A stretch of DNA of 64,000 nt from Pseudofrankia saprophytica. Lineage in GTDB: Bacteria > Actinomycetota > Actinomycetes > Frankiales > Frankiaceae. Shown in pieces: positions 56,563-64,000 of this stretch; the first letter of the stretch is position 1, and the number at the start of each line of letters is the position of its first letter. Location: the NCBI RefSeq assembly GCF_000235425.2, contig NZ_KI912266.1, forward strand, positions 7,184,720 to 7,248,719, read 5' to 3'. The translations under genes were made by a program, and so were the position numbers. The notes under the pieces were generated by a model. It was not told the DNA's origin and made no database searches. It worked only from the letters and a program-made list of their open reading frames with translations.

Positions 56563-57984
56563 TCAGCCGAGGACTGGTTCCCAGATACTGCGGGAGGCCG
56601 CTTCTGGGTCGGTGATGAGGGAGGTCGGGACGTCGAAACGGCGGGCGAGGCCGGCCGGGCCGGCGGAGCCGAACTCGGGCCAGCCCGGGTCGCCGTCGGT
56701 GGCGAAGGCGACCCAGGCCCTGCGGATCTCCTTCGAGAGCACCACGGCCTCCGCCGGCGTGGGCACGCCGAGCAGCAGGTCGGCCATCCCACCGGCGAGG
56801 TTGCCGAAGGTCAGCGGGACGTCCACGGCGTGGCAGGAGCCGAGCACCCCGCCGAACGCCGGCGACGGCCAGGTGAACTCGTAGCCGAACGCGCGGCCGG
56901 GGTGGCGGCGGGCGCACCACAGCGACGGCATCCGGAACGTGCGGTCCGACATGATCAGCGTGTGCAGGTCGAGGTCCGAGATGCCGGGGTGGACGGCGCG
57001 GTAGTCGGCCACGGCGGTGGCGGGCAGACCGGCGCGTTCGGCGGTCGCGGCCGGATCGGCCTCCTTCAGGCCTTCCAGCAGGGTGAAGAACCGGAACTCG
57101 TCGCACGTGAAGCCGACCAGCAGGTCGACCTCGACGCGTAACCGTTCCCACGGCAGGCCCAGCACCAGCTCCCCGTCGAGGATCGGCGCGTACGGCGTGA
57201 CCTCGCCGGGGACGGCCTGGGCGACGTGGATGGCCTCCGGCGCCACCCCGGCGAGTCCCTCCGCCGTCGCCGGCACGCCCAGCGTCGCGGCGATGCGTTC
57301 CGTGACCGCCGTCGCCTCATCCTGGGTCAGCACGACGCCGGCGACGCTCTGCGCGATCGCCCGGCGGAACAGGCCGCGCCCGGCGTCCGCCGCGGTCAGG
57401 CAGGCGACCGCCGTGGCGCCGGCCGACTGGCCGAAGATCGTGACGTTGCCCGGGTCGCCGCCGAACCGGGCGACGTTGTCCTGGACCCAGCGCAGCGCGG
57501 CCAGCTGGTCGAGAAGCCAGCGGTTGTCCGGCCGGCCGGGCAGCCGGCCGAAGCCCTCGAGGCCGACGCGGTAGTTGAGGCTCACGACGACGGTCCCGGC
57601 GCCGGCGAGCGTCGCCCCGTCGTAGCCGGGCTGGGCCGTCGAGCCGATGATGAACGCGCCGCCGTAGAGCCAGACCAGCACCGGCAGGCCGGCGCCGCCC
57701 GGGTCGGGCGTCCACACGTTGACGGTGAGGCAGTCGTCGCCGTCGCCGGGCCGCCACAACGGGTCCGGCGCGCCGACGAACGCCGGCTGGGGCACGCCGG
57801 GGCCGAAGTGGGTCGCCTCCCGGGTCCCTTCCCAGGGTTCCGGCTCCGCCGGCGCCGCGAACCGGGCCGGGCCGCCGATCGGGGCCGCGTACGGAATCCC
57901 CTTGAAGACGTGGATCCCGGTGTCGGTGATGGCGCCGCTGACGGTTCCGTGCGTGGTTAAGACGGTCGGCCCCTTGGTCGGCAC
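56563..57984 (-). CDS. type B carboxylesterase
   Basis: 473 residues of the alpha/beta-hydrolase type B esterase family. VFKGIPYAAPIGGPARF near residue 26, DDCLTVNVWTP near 83, YGGAFIIGS (oxyanion hole) near 109, nucleophile GQSAGATAV near 187, FTCDEFRFF (acid region) near 293 and GSCHAVDVPLTFG (His) near 386 are visible. There is no signal peptide, so it acts in the cytoplasm. It would hydrolyse an ester or lactone. GTG start. It is the last gene of the minus-strand block that also holds three SDRs. Confidence 0.92.
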   Translation of the reverse strand: MPTKGPTVLTTHGTVSGAITDTGIHVFKGIPYAAPIGGPARFAAPAEPEPWEGTREATHFGPGVPQPAFVGAPDPLWRPGDGDDCLTVNVWTPDPGGAGLPVLVWLYGGAFIIGSTAQPGYDGATLAGAGTVVVSLNYRVGLEGFGRLPGRPDNRWLLDQLAALRWVQDNVARFGGDPGNVTIFGQSAGATAVACLTAADAGRGLFRRAIAQSVAGVVLTQDEATAVTERIAATLGVPATAEGLAGVAPEAIHVAQAVPGEVTPYAPILDGELVLGLPWERLRVEVDLLVGFTCDEFRFFTLLEGLKEADPAATAERAGLPATAVADYRAVHPGISDLDLHTLIMSDRTFRMPSLWCARRHPGRAFGYEFTWPSPAFGGVLGSCHAVDVPLTFGNLAGGMADLLLGVPTPAEAVVLSKEIRRAWVAFATDGDPGWPEFGSAGPAGLARRFDVPTSLITDPEAASRSIWEPVLG

Positions 57985-58149
57985 AGGCCACCCCCAGTCC
58001 CGGGCCGACGGCCGTCCGCCTCTTGACCCGATTCTGCCGTGCTGCGCCGCCGTTTCCGGGCAATGCCGAAATACGCGACCGGTCGGGCATTCCTGGACCG
58101 GCCGACCGAGGCCGACGGAGGCTCGCGGCGGCCAGCGGCCGGCCGCCGG

Positions 58150-58271
58150 CCTAGGTGTTGCGGCCGCCGTTGACGCCGATGATCTGGCCGGTGATGTAGC
58201 TGGCCTCGTCGCGGCACAGGAACGAGGTGGCCGCCGCGATGTCCTCCGGCTTACCCGCCCGGCGGACCGGG
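58150..58271. repeat. 122-bp block identical to 59852-59973
   Basis: The last 40 codons of the SDR at 58151 are base-for-base identical to those of the SDR at 59853. Outside this block the two genes differ often. Gene conversion or a very recent exchange is likely. Confidence 0.95.
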
Positions 58272-58906
58272 ACCCTGGTGGCGTGCTCCTCGACCGAGGT
58301 GCCGAGGTAGCCCTTCTCCTCGGACCTGCGCAGCATCGGGGTGTCGACGAAACCGGGCGGGATCGTGTTCACGGTGATGCCGCTGGGCCCCAGCTCCAGG
58401 GCCAGCGCCTTGGTGAAGCCGATCAGCCCGGCCTTGGACGACACGTAGTGCACCATGAACGCCTGGCCGCCCTGGGCGCTGGAAGACGAGATGTTCACGA
58501 TCCGGCCCCAGCCCGCCGCGGTCATGTCGGGCACGACCGCCTGGCAGCAGTAGAACGGCCCGCTCAGGTTCACCTTGAGCATCTTGTCCCACAGGTCATC
58601 GCTGATCTTCAGGAACTTGTTGCTGGCGGTGAGGCCTGCGTTGTTGACGAGCACCAGCACCGGGCCGTATGCCTCGCGGGCGCGGTCCATCGCCGCGTTC
58701 ACCTGCTCACGGCTCGACACGTCGACGCTGCCGAGGGCGATCGCCTCCCCGCCGTTCTTGCGCGCCTCCTCGGCCACCTGCTCGGCTGCCTCGGCGTTCA
58801 GGTCGAGGACGGCGACCGCGAGGCCGTCCTCGGCGAGCCGCAGCGAGATCGCCCGCCCGATGCCCGACCCGCCGCCGGTGACGACCGCTGTCCGTCGCTC
58901 GGTCAC
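58151..58906 (-). CDS. short-chain dehydrogenase/reductase (SDR), FabG-like
   Basis: 251 residues. Motifs: TGGGSGIG near residue 11, NNAG near 88, Ser in NISSSSAQGG and YVSSK. It ends YITGQIIGVNGGRNT, the same tail as the SDR at 59853 and encoded by identical DNA. It likely acts on a hydroxyacyl or cyclic alcohol substrate. The GTG at 58906 is chosen because GGAGG lies 9 bases upstream and because the paralogue starts at the matching place. Gap to the neighbouring SDR is 106 bases. Confidence 0.92.
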   Translation of the reverse strand: MTERRTAVVTGGGSGIGRAISLRLAEDGLAVAVLDLNAEAAEQVAEEARKNGGEAIALGSVDVSSREQVNAAMDRAREAYGPVLVLVNNAGLTASNKFLKISDDLWDKMLKVNLSGPFYCCQAVVPDMTAAGWGRIVNISSSSAQGGQAFMVHYVSSKAGLIGFTKALALELGPSGITVNTIPPGFVDTPMLRRSEEKGYLGTSVEEHATRVPVRRAGKPEDIAAATSFLCRDEASYITGQIIGVNGGRNT

Positions 58907-59012
58907 TACCGCGAACCTCCTTGGTAAAGGAACCTTCCCCATCCAGCCCTATCGGACCGGCGAGGCACGGCGCCCACAGTGGTGATGCAAGGCTCAACAG
59001 TCAACGTCGTCG

Positions 59013-59753
59013 TCAGCGCGCGACGTAGCCGCCGTCGACCGGCATGGCCACGCCGGTCATGAACGAGGACTCGTCACTGGCCAGGAAGAGCGCCGCCGCG
59101 GCGAGCTCCTCCGGACTGGCGAACCGGGCCATCGGGTTCGGCACCTTGATGTCCGCGGGCGGCGTGGGACCGGCCTGGGCGGCGGCCATGCCGGTCCAGG
59201 TCATGCCCGGGCAGACCGCGTTGACCCGGATGCCGGACTTCGCGTAGTCGAGGGCCGCCGACTTGGTGAGCAGCACGACGCCGCCCTTGGCCGCCGAGTA
59301 GCCGCCCTTGCCCTTCCAGCCGACCATCCCGGCGTTCGACGCCGTGTTGATGATCGAGCCACCGCCGGTCCGCAGCATCACGGGGACGGCGTACTTGATG
59401 CCGAGGAAGACGCCCTTGATGTTCACCGCGAGGAGGCGGTCGAGCGTCTCCTCGTCGAGCTCGTGGATCGGCCCGAACGGGCCGGAGATGCCGGCGTTGT
59501 TGAACAGCACGTCGAGCCGGCCGAACTCGCGCTCCGCCGTCTCGACCATGTTCTGGACCTCGGCGGCCACGGCCACGTCCACCGCCACCGCCACCGCGCC
59601 CGCGCCGATCTGCGCGGCCGTGTCCTTCTCGGAGCCGTTCAGGTCCGCGCACACGACCTTGGCGCCCTCGGCCGCGAACAGCAGCGCGGACGCCTTCCCG
59701 ATCCCGGACCCGGCACCCGTGACGATCGCGACCTTGCCGTCCAGCCTTCCCAC
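59013..59753 (-). CDS. short-chain dehydrogenase/reductase (SDR), FabG-like
   Basis: 246 residues. TGAGSGIG near 13, NNAG near 87, Ser in INTASNAG and YSAAK. The tail reads SSFMTGVAMPVDGGYVAR. It resembles the SDR at 13844-14599 more than its neighbours. GTG 59753 has GGAGG 5 bases upstream. It lies between two near-twin SDRs; three SDRs in one operon suggest successive oxidation or reduction of different positions of one molecule. Confidence 0.92.
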   Translation of the reverse strand: MGRLDGKVAIVTGAGSGIGKASALLFAAEGAKVVCADLNGSEKDTAAQIGAGAVAVAVDVAVAAEVQNMVETAEREFGRLDVLFNNAGISGPFGPIHELDEETLDRLLAVNIKGVFLGIKYAVPVMLRTGGGSIINTASNAGMVGWKGKGGYSAAKGGVVLLTKSAALDYAKSGIRVNAVCPGMTWTGMAAAQAGPTPPADIKVPNPMARFASPEELAAAALFLASDESSFMTGVAMPVDGGYVAR

Positions 59754-59851
59754 GACAACCTCCAGTGGACGCCGATGTCCTTACCGACTGCCCCAGCACC
59801 GACTGCCCCAGCGGCCGACGACCGCGACCCAGCCGAAGCCGGGGACGGCGT

Positions 59852-59973
59852 CCTAGGTGTTGCGGCCGCCGTTGACGCCGATGATCTGGCCGGTGATGTA
59901 GCTGGCCTCGTCGCGGCACAGGAACGAGGTGGCCGCCGCGATGTCCTCCGGCTTACCCGCCCGGCGGACCGGG
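59852..59973. repeat. 122-bp block identical to 58150-58271
   Basis: Second copy of the block described at 58150; it covers the 3' end of the SDR gene at 59853, including its stop codon. Confidence 0.95.
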
Positions 59974-60608
59974 GTCTTCTCGGCGTGGTCGTCGACGCCC
60001 CCGCCCAACATGCCGCGCCGCTCCGACTCGCGCAGCATGGGCGTGTCGACGAAGCCCGGCGGGATCGTGTTGACGGTGATCCCCTCGGGGCCGAACTCCA
60101 GCGCGAGCGCCTTCGTCATGCCGATGAGGCCGGCCTTCGAGGCGACGTAGTGCGTCATGTACTGCTGGCCGCCCTGGGCGCTCGACGACGAGATGTTCAC
60201 GATCCGGCCCCAGTGCGCCGCGATCATGTCGGGCAGCACCGCCTGGGTGAGGTAGAAGGGCCCGGACAGGTTGACCGCGATGGTCTTGTCCCAGGACGCG
60301 TCACTGATCTTCAGGAACTCCCGGAAGCCGGTGATGCCCGCGTTGTTCACCAGCGCGAGGACCGGACCCATCGAGGCCCGGATGCTCTCGACGGCCGCGT
60401 TCACCTGCTCGCGGCTCGACACGTCGACCCCGCCGAAGGCGACGGCCTCGTTCCCCGCCTCACCGATCTCCTCGGCGACCTTCTTGGCCGCGTCGGCGTT
60501 GAGGTCCAGGATGGCGACCGCGAAGCCGTCCGCGGCGAGCCGATGGGCGATGGCCCGCCCGATGCCCGACCCACTGCCGGTCACAAGCGCCGTCCGCTGC
60601 TCGGTCAC
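59853..60608 (-). CDS. short-chain dehydrogenase/reductase (SDR), FabG-like
   Basis: 251 residues. TGSGSGIG near 11, NNAG near 88, Ser in NISSSSAQGG and YVASK. Closely related to the SDR at 58151 and sharing its last 40 codons exactly. The GTG at 60608 has GGAGG 9 bases upstream. It is preceded by a 50-bp perfect palindrome, so it may have a separate promoter from the oxygenase genes. Confidence 0.92.
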   Translation of the reverse strand: MTEQRTALVTGSGSGIGRAIAHRLAADGFAVAILDLNADAAKKVAEEIGEAGNEAVAFGGVDVSSREQVNAAVESIRASMGPVLALVNNAGITGFREFLKISDASWDKTIAVNLSGPFYLTQAVLPDMIAAHWGRIVNISSSSAQGGQQYMTHYVASKAGLIGMTKALALEFGPEGITVNTIPPGFVDTPMLRESERRGMLGGGVDDHAEKTPVRRAGKPEDIAAATSFLCRDEASYITGQIIGVNGGRNT

Positions 60609-60660
60609 TGTGCCGAACCTCCTTTGGTCCTGAATGTGCCCTGGTCAGCCCGTGAACCGA

Positions 60661-60710
60661 GTGCCCGCGGGCGACCGGCCGCCGCGCGGCGGCCGGTCGC
60701 CCGCGGGCAC
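60661..60710 (-). terminator. 50-bp perfect palindrome (25-bp arms)
   Basis: The first 25 bases (GTGCCCGCGGGCG ...) equal the reverse complement of the next 25, with no loop spacing. It lies 26 bases after the TauD-type stop on the minus strand and 53 bases before the SDR start. A terminator is most likely; a recombinase or regulator site is possible. Confidence 0.7.
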
Positions 60711-60735
60711 CCGTCCGGATGTGCGGCGACGGCGA

Positions 60736-61572
60736 CTAGGAGATGGCCTCGTCGCCGGCGATCGACGTGCGGTGCATCAGCCGGCTGGAGGTCTCGCCGT
60801 AGGGCAGCGCCCGGTGCAACATCCCCGTGTTGTCCCAGATGACGAGGTCGCCTCGCCGCCACTTGTGGCGTACCACAAACTGGGGCTGTGCCGCCCAGGT
60901 GAGCAGCCGGTCGAGCAGCGACTCCCCCTCGTCGGCCGGCCGGCCGACCACCTCGCCGGCGGTCGCGCCGAGCAGCAGCGACCGCCGGCCGCTGCGCCGG
61001 TGCCAGACGAGCGGGTGTTCCCGGGACGGGATCCGGTCCCAGGACGCCCGCTCCCGTTCCGAGGGGCTTGGGTAGACGCGCAGCTGCGACGCCGCGAAGC
61101 TGTGCACCACCCGCACCCCCGCGAGCCCCGCCTTCTCGTCGTCGGGGAGGGCGTCGTAGGCGGCGTAGACGTTGGCGAACTCGGTGTCGCCGTCGTCGTC
61201 ATGGGAGATCTCCCGCGCGGTCAGCAGCGTGCACTTGTCCGGCACGGTGTCGGTCGCGCCGTCGAAGTGCCACCAGAACGTCGCCTCGCGGTACGCCGCC
61301 ATCTTGCTCTTCGACGCGTCACGGGTGATCGCCTGAACCTCCGGGTGCCCCTCGACCGCGCCGCGCGCCGGCGGCACGACGTCGCCGAGCAGGCGGCTGA
61401 GCGCCACCAGCTCGTCGTCGGTGACGTTCGCCTCCCGGAAGATCACGACGCCCCGCTCGTCGAGGGCCGCGAGCGTGTCCGCGGCGACCGCCGGATCGAG
61501 CAGCGCGCCGCCGGTCAGCCCGACGATCTCGACGCCGGTGGTCGGCGTGATCTGCGTCCTGGTGACACTCAT
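60736..61572 (-). CDS. TauD/TfdA-family 2-oxoglutarate-dependent dioxygenase
   Basis: 278 residues. The iron site is visible as WWHFDGAT (His-x-Asp) near residue 100 and GMLHRALPY (distal His) near 250; the 2-oxoglutarate-binding Arg is in RLMHRTSI near 267. Members hydroxylate taurine, phenoxy acids, alkylsulfates, betaines and other small molecules. It is in one operon with a Rieske oxygenase and an unknown small protein, so the two oxygenases may act in turn on one substrate. The N-terminus (VEIVGLTGGALLDP) is normal. Confidence 0.92.
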   Translation of the reverse strand: MSVTRTQITPTTGVEIVGLTGGALLDPAVAADTLAALDERGVVIFREANVTDDELVALSRLLGDVVPPARGAVEGHPEVQAITRDASKSKMAAYREATFWWHFDGATDTVPDKCTLLTAREISHDDDGDTEFANVYAAYDALPDDEKAGLAGVRVVHSFAASQLRVYPSPSERERASWDRIPSREHPLVWHRRSGRRSLLLGATAGEVVGRPADEGESLLDRLLTWAAQPQFVVRHKWRRGDLVIWDNTGMLHRALPYGETSSRLMHRTSIAGDEAIS

Positions 61573-61594
61573 CGCGCGTTCGCCCCTGGCCCGC

Positions 61595-61936
61595 TCAGAT
61601 GGCGGGTTCGACGGTGGCGTTGAAGAACGCCGCTCCGGAGTCCGGGATGCGAGGCTGCTTGAAGATGTTCACCGGATACGAGACCATGATCATCGAGTAG
61701 AGCAGGTGCAGCAGCCGGGTCTCCGCCTCGGGCAGGTCGTTCACGTCGAACGAGTCGAGGTAGGCGATCGCCTCCTCGGCGAGCGGCGCGATCGCGTCGT
61801 AGAACTCGCCCAGCTCGTCGATGGTCTTCGTCAGCCGCTTCGCATACCGCTCGGGCCGCGACGCCAGCGCCCAGTCCTCGACCCAGGGCTCGAGGACGCC
61901 GAACTTCTCGGGCAAGGTGCCCGTCGTGGTGCTCAT
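61595..61936 (-). CDS. small protein of unknown function linked to Rieske and TauD enzymes
   Basis: 113 residues, predicted helical: PERYAKRLTKTIDELGEFYDAIAPLAEEAIAYLDSFDVNDLPEAETRLLHLLYSMIMVSYPVNIF in short form. Pro and aromatic residues end it (KQPRIPDSGAAFFNATVEPAI). There is no Cys, so it does not hold an Fe-S cluster. It lies between the Rieske oxygenase (14-base gap) and the TauD gene (22-base gap), strongly suggesting co-expression. It could be a small subunit or assembly factor. No family name can be given. Confidence 0.88.
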   Translation of the reverse strand: MSTTTGTLPEKFGVLEPWVEDWALASRPERYAKRLTKTIDELGEFYDAIAPLAEEAIAYLDSFDVNDLPEAETRLLHLLYSMIMVSYPVNIFKQPRIPDSGAAFFNATVEPAI

Positions 61937-61950
61937 CTCGTGGGCTCCTT

Positions 61951-63246
61951 CTACTTCTCTTTACCGGCCTGGTAAGCGGCGACGGCTTCCCGGACGACGT
62001 GGTGGAACTGGCGAATCATCAGCTCCATGTCGGACAGGTGGAACGTGCCCAGCGCGCGGTTGTTCAGCGCCGACCAGGTCGCCTCCACCGTGTTCGTGTC
62101 CTGCATCGCGAACTCGATCGTGCTGTCGACCACCAGTTCCTGGCCGAGCCGCTCGGTGACGTTCTTCGGCTCCGGGAAGTAGATGTCGACCTCGTACGAG
62201 TGCGTGCCGACCGACTCCGGGATGTACTGGTAGGTGATGTAGTACCCGCGGTGCCACAGCTGGATCGACAGGTTCGGGAACAGCCAGTACTGGTCGTTGC
62301 TCCAGTACTGGACGTTGCCCGGGTTGCGCTCCGGGGTCAGGTAGTCGATGTCCTCCGGCAGGTCGTCCGGGCCGAAGATGCCACCGCGGAACAGCCGGTA
62401 GACCCAGTCCTGGTCGCGCTGGGCCGGGCCGACGGACCGCGTCCGCTTCTTCAGCGGCGGCGGGCCGGGCACCGAGGTCAGCATGTGCGGGGCGAACAGG
62501 TCGTAGTGGTACGAGTCCATCGGCGGGACGAGCTTCTCCGCCTTCGACATGTCGGCGTTGAGGAACCGCCCGTGAACGTACGCCGGGTGGTACCACTCCA
62601 ACAGGGCGTCGATCCCGATCTTCCAGTTGCCCTTGATGAGGGTCTTGAAGCCCCAGTGGTTGGTGAACTTCTCGAACGGCCACGCCTCGAGCTCGGTGAC
62701 CAGCTTCTCGCCGAGGAAGTCCCGCAGCGTCGGGGCGTCCTGGCTGAAGTTCACGAAGATGAACCCGGCCAGCACCTCGCAGCGCAGCTGCGGCATTCCC
62801 AGCCCGTCCTCGGGCAGTGAGTCGAAGAACTGGTCGCGCTTCGTGACGTAGCTGCACTTGCCGTCGAGCCCGTAGCGCCAGCCGTGGTACTTGCACTGGA
62901 ACTGGCGGGCGGAGCCCTTGGACTCCTCGCCCGGGTGCTCCTGCCACACGACCTTGTTGCCGCGGTGCGCGCAGACGTTGTGCAGCGCGTAGATCTCGCC
63001 GTCGGTGTGCCGGCTGATCACGATCGAGCCAAGGCCCTTGAACTCGCGGGTGAAGAAGGTGCCGTTGCGCGGCAGCTGCTCGACCCGGCCGACCTTCAGC
63101 CAGGTCCGCCTGAAGATCGCCTCATGCTCAGCCTGGTAGAACTCCTCTGAGATCGAGTCCTCGTAGCTGACTGGCCCGGTACCAAGCTCCGGGTAATCCA
63201 GCGTGTACTTGGCCCGGCCCGTCGCCAGTTTCTCGATGCTGGACAT
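61951..63246 (-). CDS. Rieske non-heme iron oxygenase, alpha subunit
   Basis: 431 residues. The Rieske cluster ligands are CAHRGN near residue 89 (Cys-x-His) and CKYHGW near 115 (Cys-x2-His). The catalytic iron site is EWYHPAYVHGRF near 216 (two His) and the Asp in FAMQDTNTVEA near 383. It inserts oxygen into an aromatic or alicyclic substrate using electrons from a ferredoxin; the Rieske ferredoxin at 1433 is a distant candidate. ATG 63246 is chosen because GGAGG lies shortly upstream; the 16-codon longer frame covers the ribosome site. No beta subunit is adjacent, apart from the unknown 113-residue protein. Confidence 0.94.
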   Translation of the reverse strand: MSSIEKLATGRAKYTLDYPELGTGPVSYEDSISEEFYQAEHEAIFRRTWLKVGRVEQLPRNGTFFTREFKGLGSIVISRHTDGEIYALHNVCAHRGNKVVWQEHPGEESKGSARQFQCKYHGWRYGLDGKCSYVTKRDQFFDSLPEDGLGMPQLRCEVLAGFIFVNFSQDAPTLRDFLGEKLVTELEAWPFEKFTNHWGFKTLIKGNWKIGIDALLEWYHPAYVHGRFLNADMSKAEKLVPPMDSYHYDLFAPHMLTSVPGPPPLKKRTRSVGPAQRDQDWVYRLFRGGIFGPDDLPEDIDYLTPERNPGNVQYWSNDQYWLFPNLSIQLWHRGYYITYQYIPESVGTHSYEVDIYFPEPKNVTERLGQELVVDSTIEFAMQDTNTVEATWSALNNRALGTFHLSDMELMIRQFHHVVREAVAAYQAGKEK

Positions 63247-63422
63247 TTCTCCACCCCCTCCAGGGATGATCTCGGACCGGATGGACTCCGGCACCGATCA
63301 GCGGTGCTGCGAGCTGCGATGCTGTGATGATCAGAATGTGGATGTGGATCTGACGGGGACGGCGCGTGAACGACGCGACGCGACGGCGTCAGGTTGAAGC
63401 AGCCGAGACGTGGCGGGAGCCA

Positions 63423-64000
63423 TCAGACGACGCCGTCCGCGCGCAGCTGGGCGATCTCGTCGGCCGAGCGGCCGAGGATCTGGCCGAGCACCGCGTCGGT
63501 GTGCTCGCCGAGCTCCGGGCCGAGCCAGCGGATCTCGCCCGGGGTCTCGGACAGCGCCGGAATCACTCCCGGCACCGCGAGCGGTCCGATCCGGGACTCC
63601 TCCACCGTGATCGTCCCGCGGTGCTGGTACTGCTCGTCGTCGAAGATGTCGGCGATCGAGTAAAGCTTGCCGGCCGGCACCTCGGCCGCCCGGCAGCGGG
63701 CCACGACCTCGTCGCACGACAGGGAGCCGACCCAGTCGGTAACCAGCTTGTTGACCACGTCGCGGGCCGCCAGCCGGTTCTGCTTCGGCCCGAAGACGTC
63801 GGGGGCGGACAGCTCCGGCCGGCCCATCGCCCGCGCCAGCCTCGCGAACATGTCGTCGTGCGAGCAGGCGATCGCCACGAAGTGGCCGTCGGCGGTCCGG
63901 TAGTGGCTGTGCGGCACGACGTTCACCGTGTCAGCGCCCATCCGCTCCCGGACATAGCCGTTCTTCTGGTAGGCCGGCGCCAATTCGTCCAGCGCCCGGA
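63423..64000 (-). CDS. family III CoA-transferase, C-terminal part (cut by window edge)
   Basis: The visible 191 codons are the C-terminal half of a CaiB/BaiF-type enzyme; the frame stays open to the window end (RALDELAPAYQKNGY). Seen are VPHSHYRTADGHFVAIACSHDDMFARLARAMG, the typical AEVPAGKLYSIADIF and EDEQYxHRGTIT region, and a C-terminal LGPELGEHTDAVLGQILGRS. It belongs to the same family as the proteins at 9596 and 23763. It is upstream of the Rieske operon on the same strand, about 180 bases away, so it may activate the Rieske substrate or a product. Confidence 0.9.
   Translation of the reverse strand, partial: RALDELAPAYQKNGYVRERMGADTVNVVPHSHYRTADGHFVAIACSHDDMFARLARAMGRPELSAPDVFGPKQNRLAARDVVNKLVTDWVGSLSCDEVVARCRAAEVPAGKLYSIADIFDDEQYQHRGTITVEESRIGPLAVPGVIPALSETPGEIRWLGPELGEHTDAVLGQILGRSADEIAQLRADGVV

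Noticed and set aside
1-64000. CRISPR arrays, tRNA or rRNA genes, insertion sequences, prophage genes
   Set aside because: None seen. The direct repeats found are short tandem units without spacers, and no transposase or integrase motif was recognised.

Overview
The window is high-GC DNA (roughly 70 percent by eye) from a free-living or soil actinobacterium. The dense run of acyl-CoA dehydrogenases, SDRs, family III CoA-transferases, amidohydrolases, Rieske enzymes, a luciferase-like (F420-type) oxidoreductase, TetR regulators, GTG/TTG starts and leaderless promoters resembles Frankiaceae (Frankia/Pseudofrankia) or mycobacteria. The genus is inference; no rRNA or tRNA gene was seen. About 58 genes are supported and nearly all are enzymes for taking up, CoA-activating, oxidising and cleaving lipophilic carboxylic acids (steroid, terpenoid, aromatic or branched-chain type). 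The substrate cannot be read from the sequence.

Layout. 1-468: a split DUF35/thiolase pair (thiolase cut by the window edge). 744-1391: TetR. 1433-8900 (minus): Rieske ferredoxin, SDR, amidohydrolase, then a branched-chain-type ABC importer whose two permeases and one ATPase are fused in one 967-residue protein. 9596-15413: CoA-transferase, SDR, lipoprotein, F420-type oxidoreductase, SDR, TIM-barrel epimerase. 15425-18459: CoA ligase and class II aldolase divergent from a TetR gene with a 20-bp palindromic operator. 18606-24887: SDR, two adjacent acyl-CoA dehydrogenases, amidohydrolase, CoA-transferase. 25014-29857: SDR, aldo/keto reductase, epimerase, alcohol dehydrogenase, TetR. 29819-38892: tandem double CoA-transferase with CoA ligase, atypical crotonase, Apd1-like ferredoxin, aldehyde dehydrogenase, P450. 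39129-41167: an unknown small protein, then a PIN-like protein with an XRE/ImmA-type metallopeptidase. 41238-49257: alcohol dehydrogenase, VOC protein, fused DUF35-thiolase, acyl-CoA dehydrogenase plus APH-type kinase, GntR, CoA ligase. 49833-50473: a VapBC-like pair. 50585-56237: P450, a second kinase plus acyl-CoA dehydrogenase pair, aldehyde dehydrogenase. 56563-63246 (minus): esterase, three SDRs, TauD-type dioxygenase, an unknown 113-residue protein and a Rieske oxygenase. 63423-64000: a partial CoA-transferase.

How the parts may work together (inference): import by the ABC system, CoA activation by ligases or CoA-transferases, desaturation by acyl-CoA dehydrogenases, hydration by the crotonase, oxidation by SDRs and chain cleavage by DUF35/thiolase-type aldolases, with P450, Rieske and TauD oxygenases opening inert positions. 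Two copies of an acyl-CoA dehydrogenase plus APH-kinase module suggest removal of hydroxyl groups through phospho-acyl-CoA intermediates.

Three patterns cut across the genes: a 15-bp palindrome TTnnACTnAGTnnAA at several promoters (a likely shared regulon); a dispersed intergenic hairpin repeat in five copies whose arms change together; and repeated -10 hexamers placed so that transcription would begin at the start codon.
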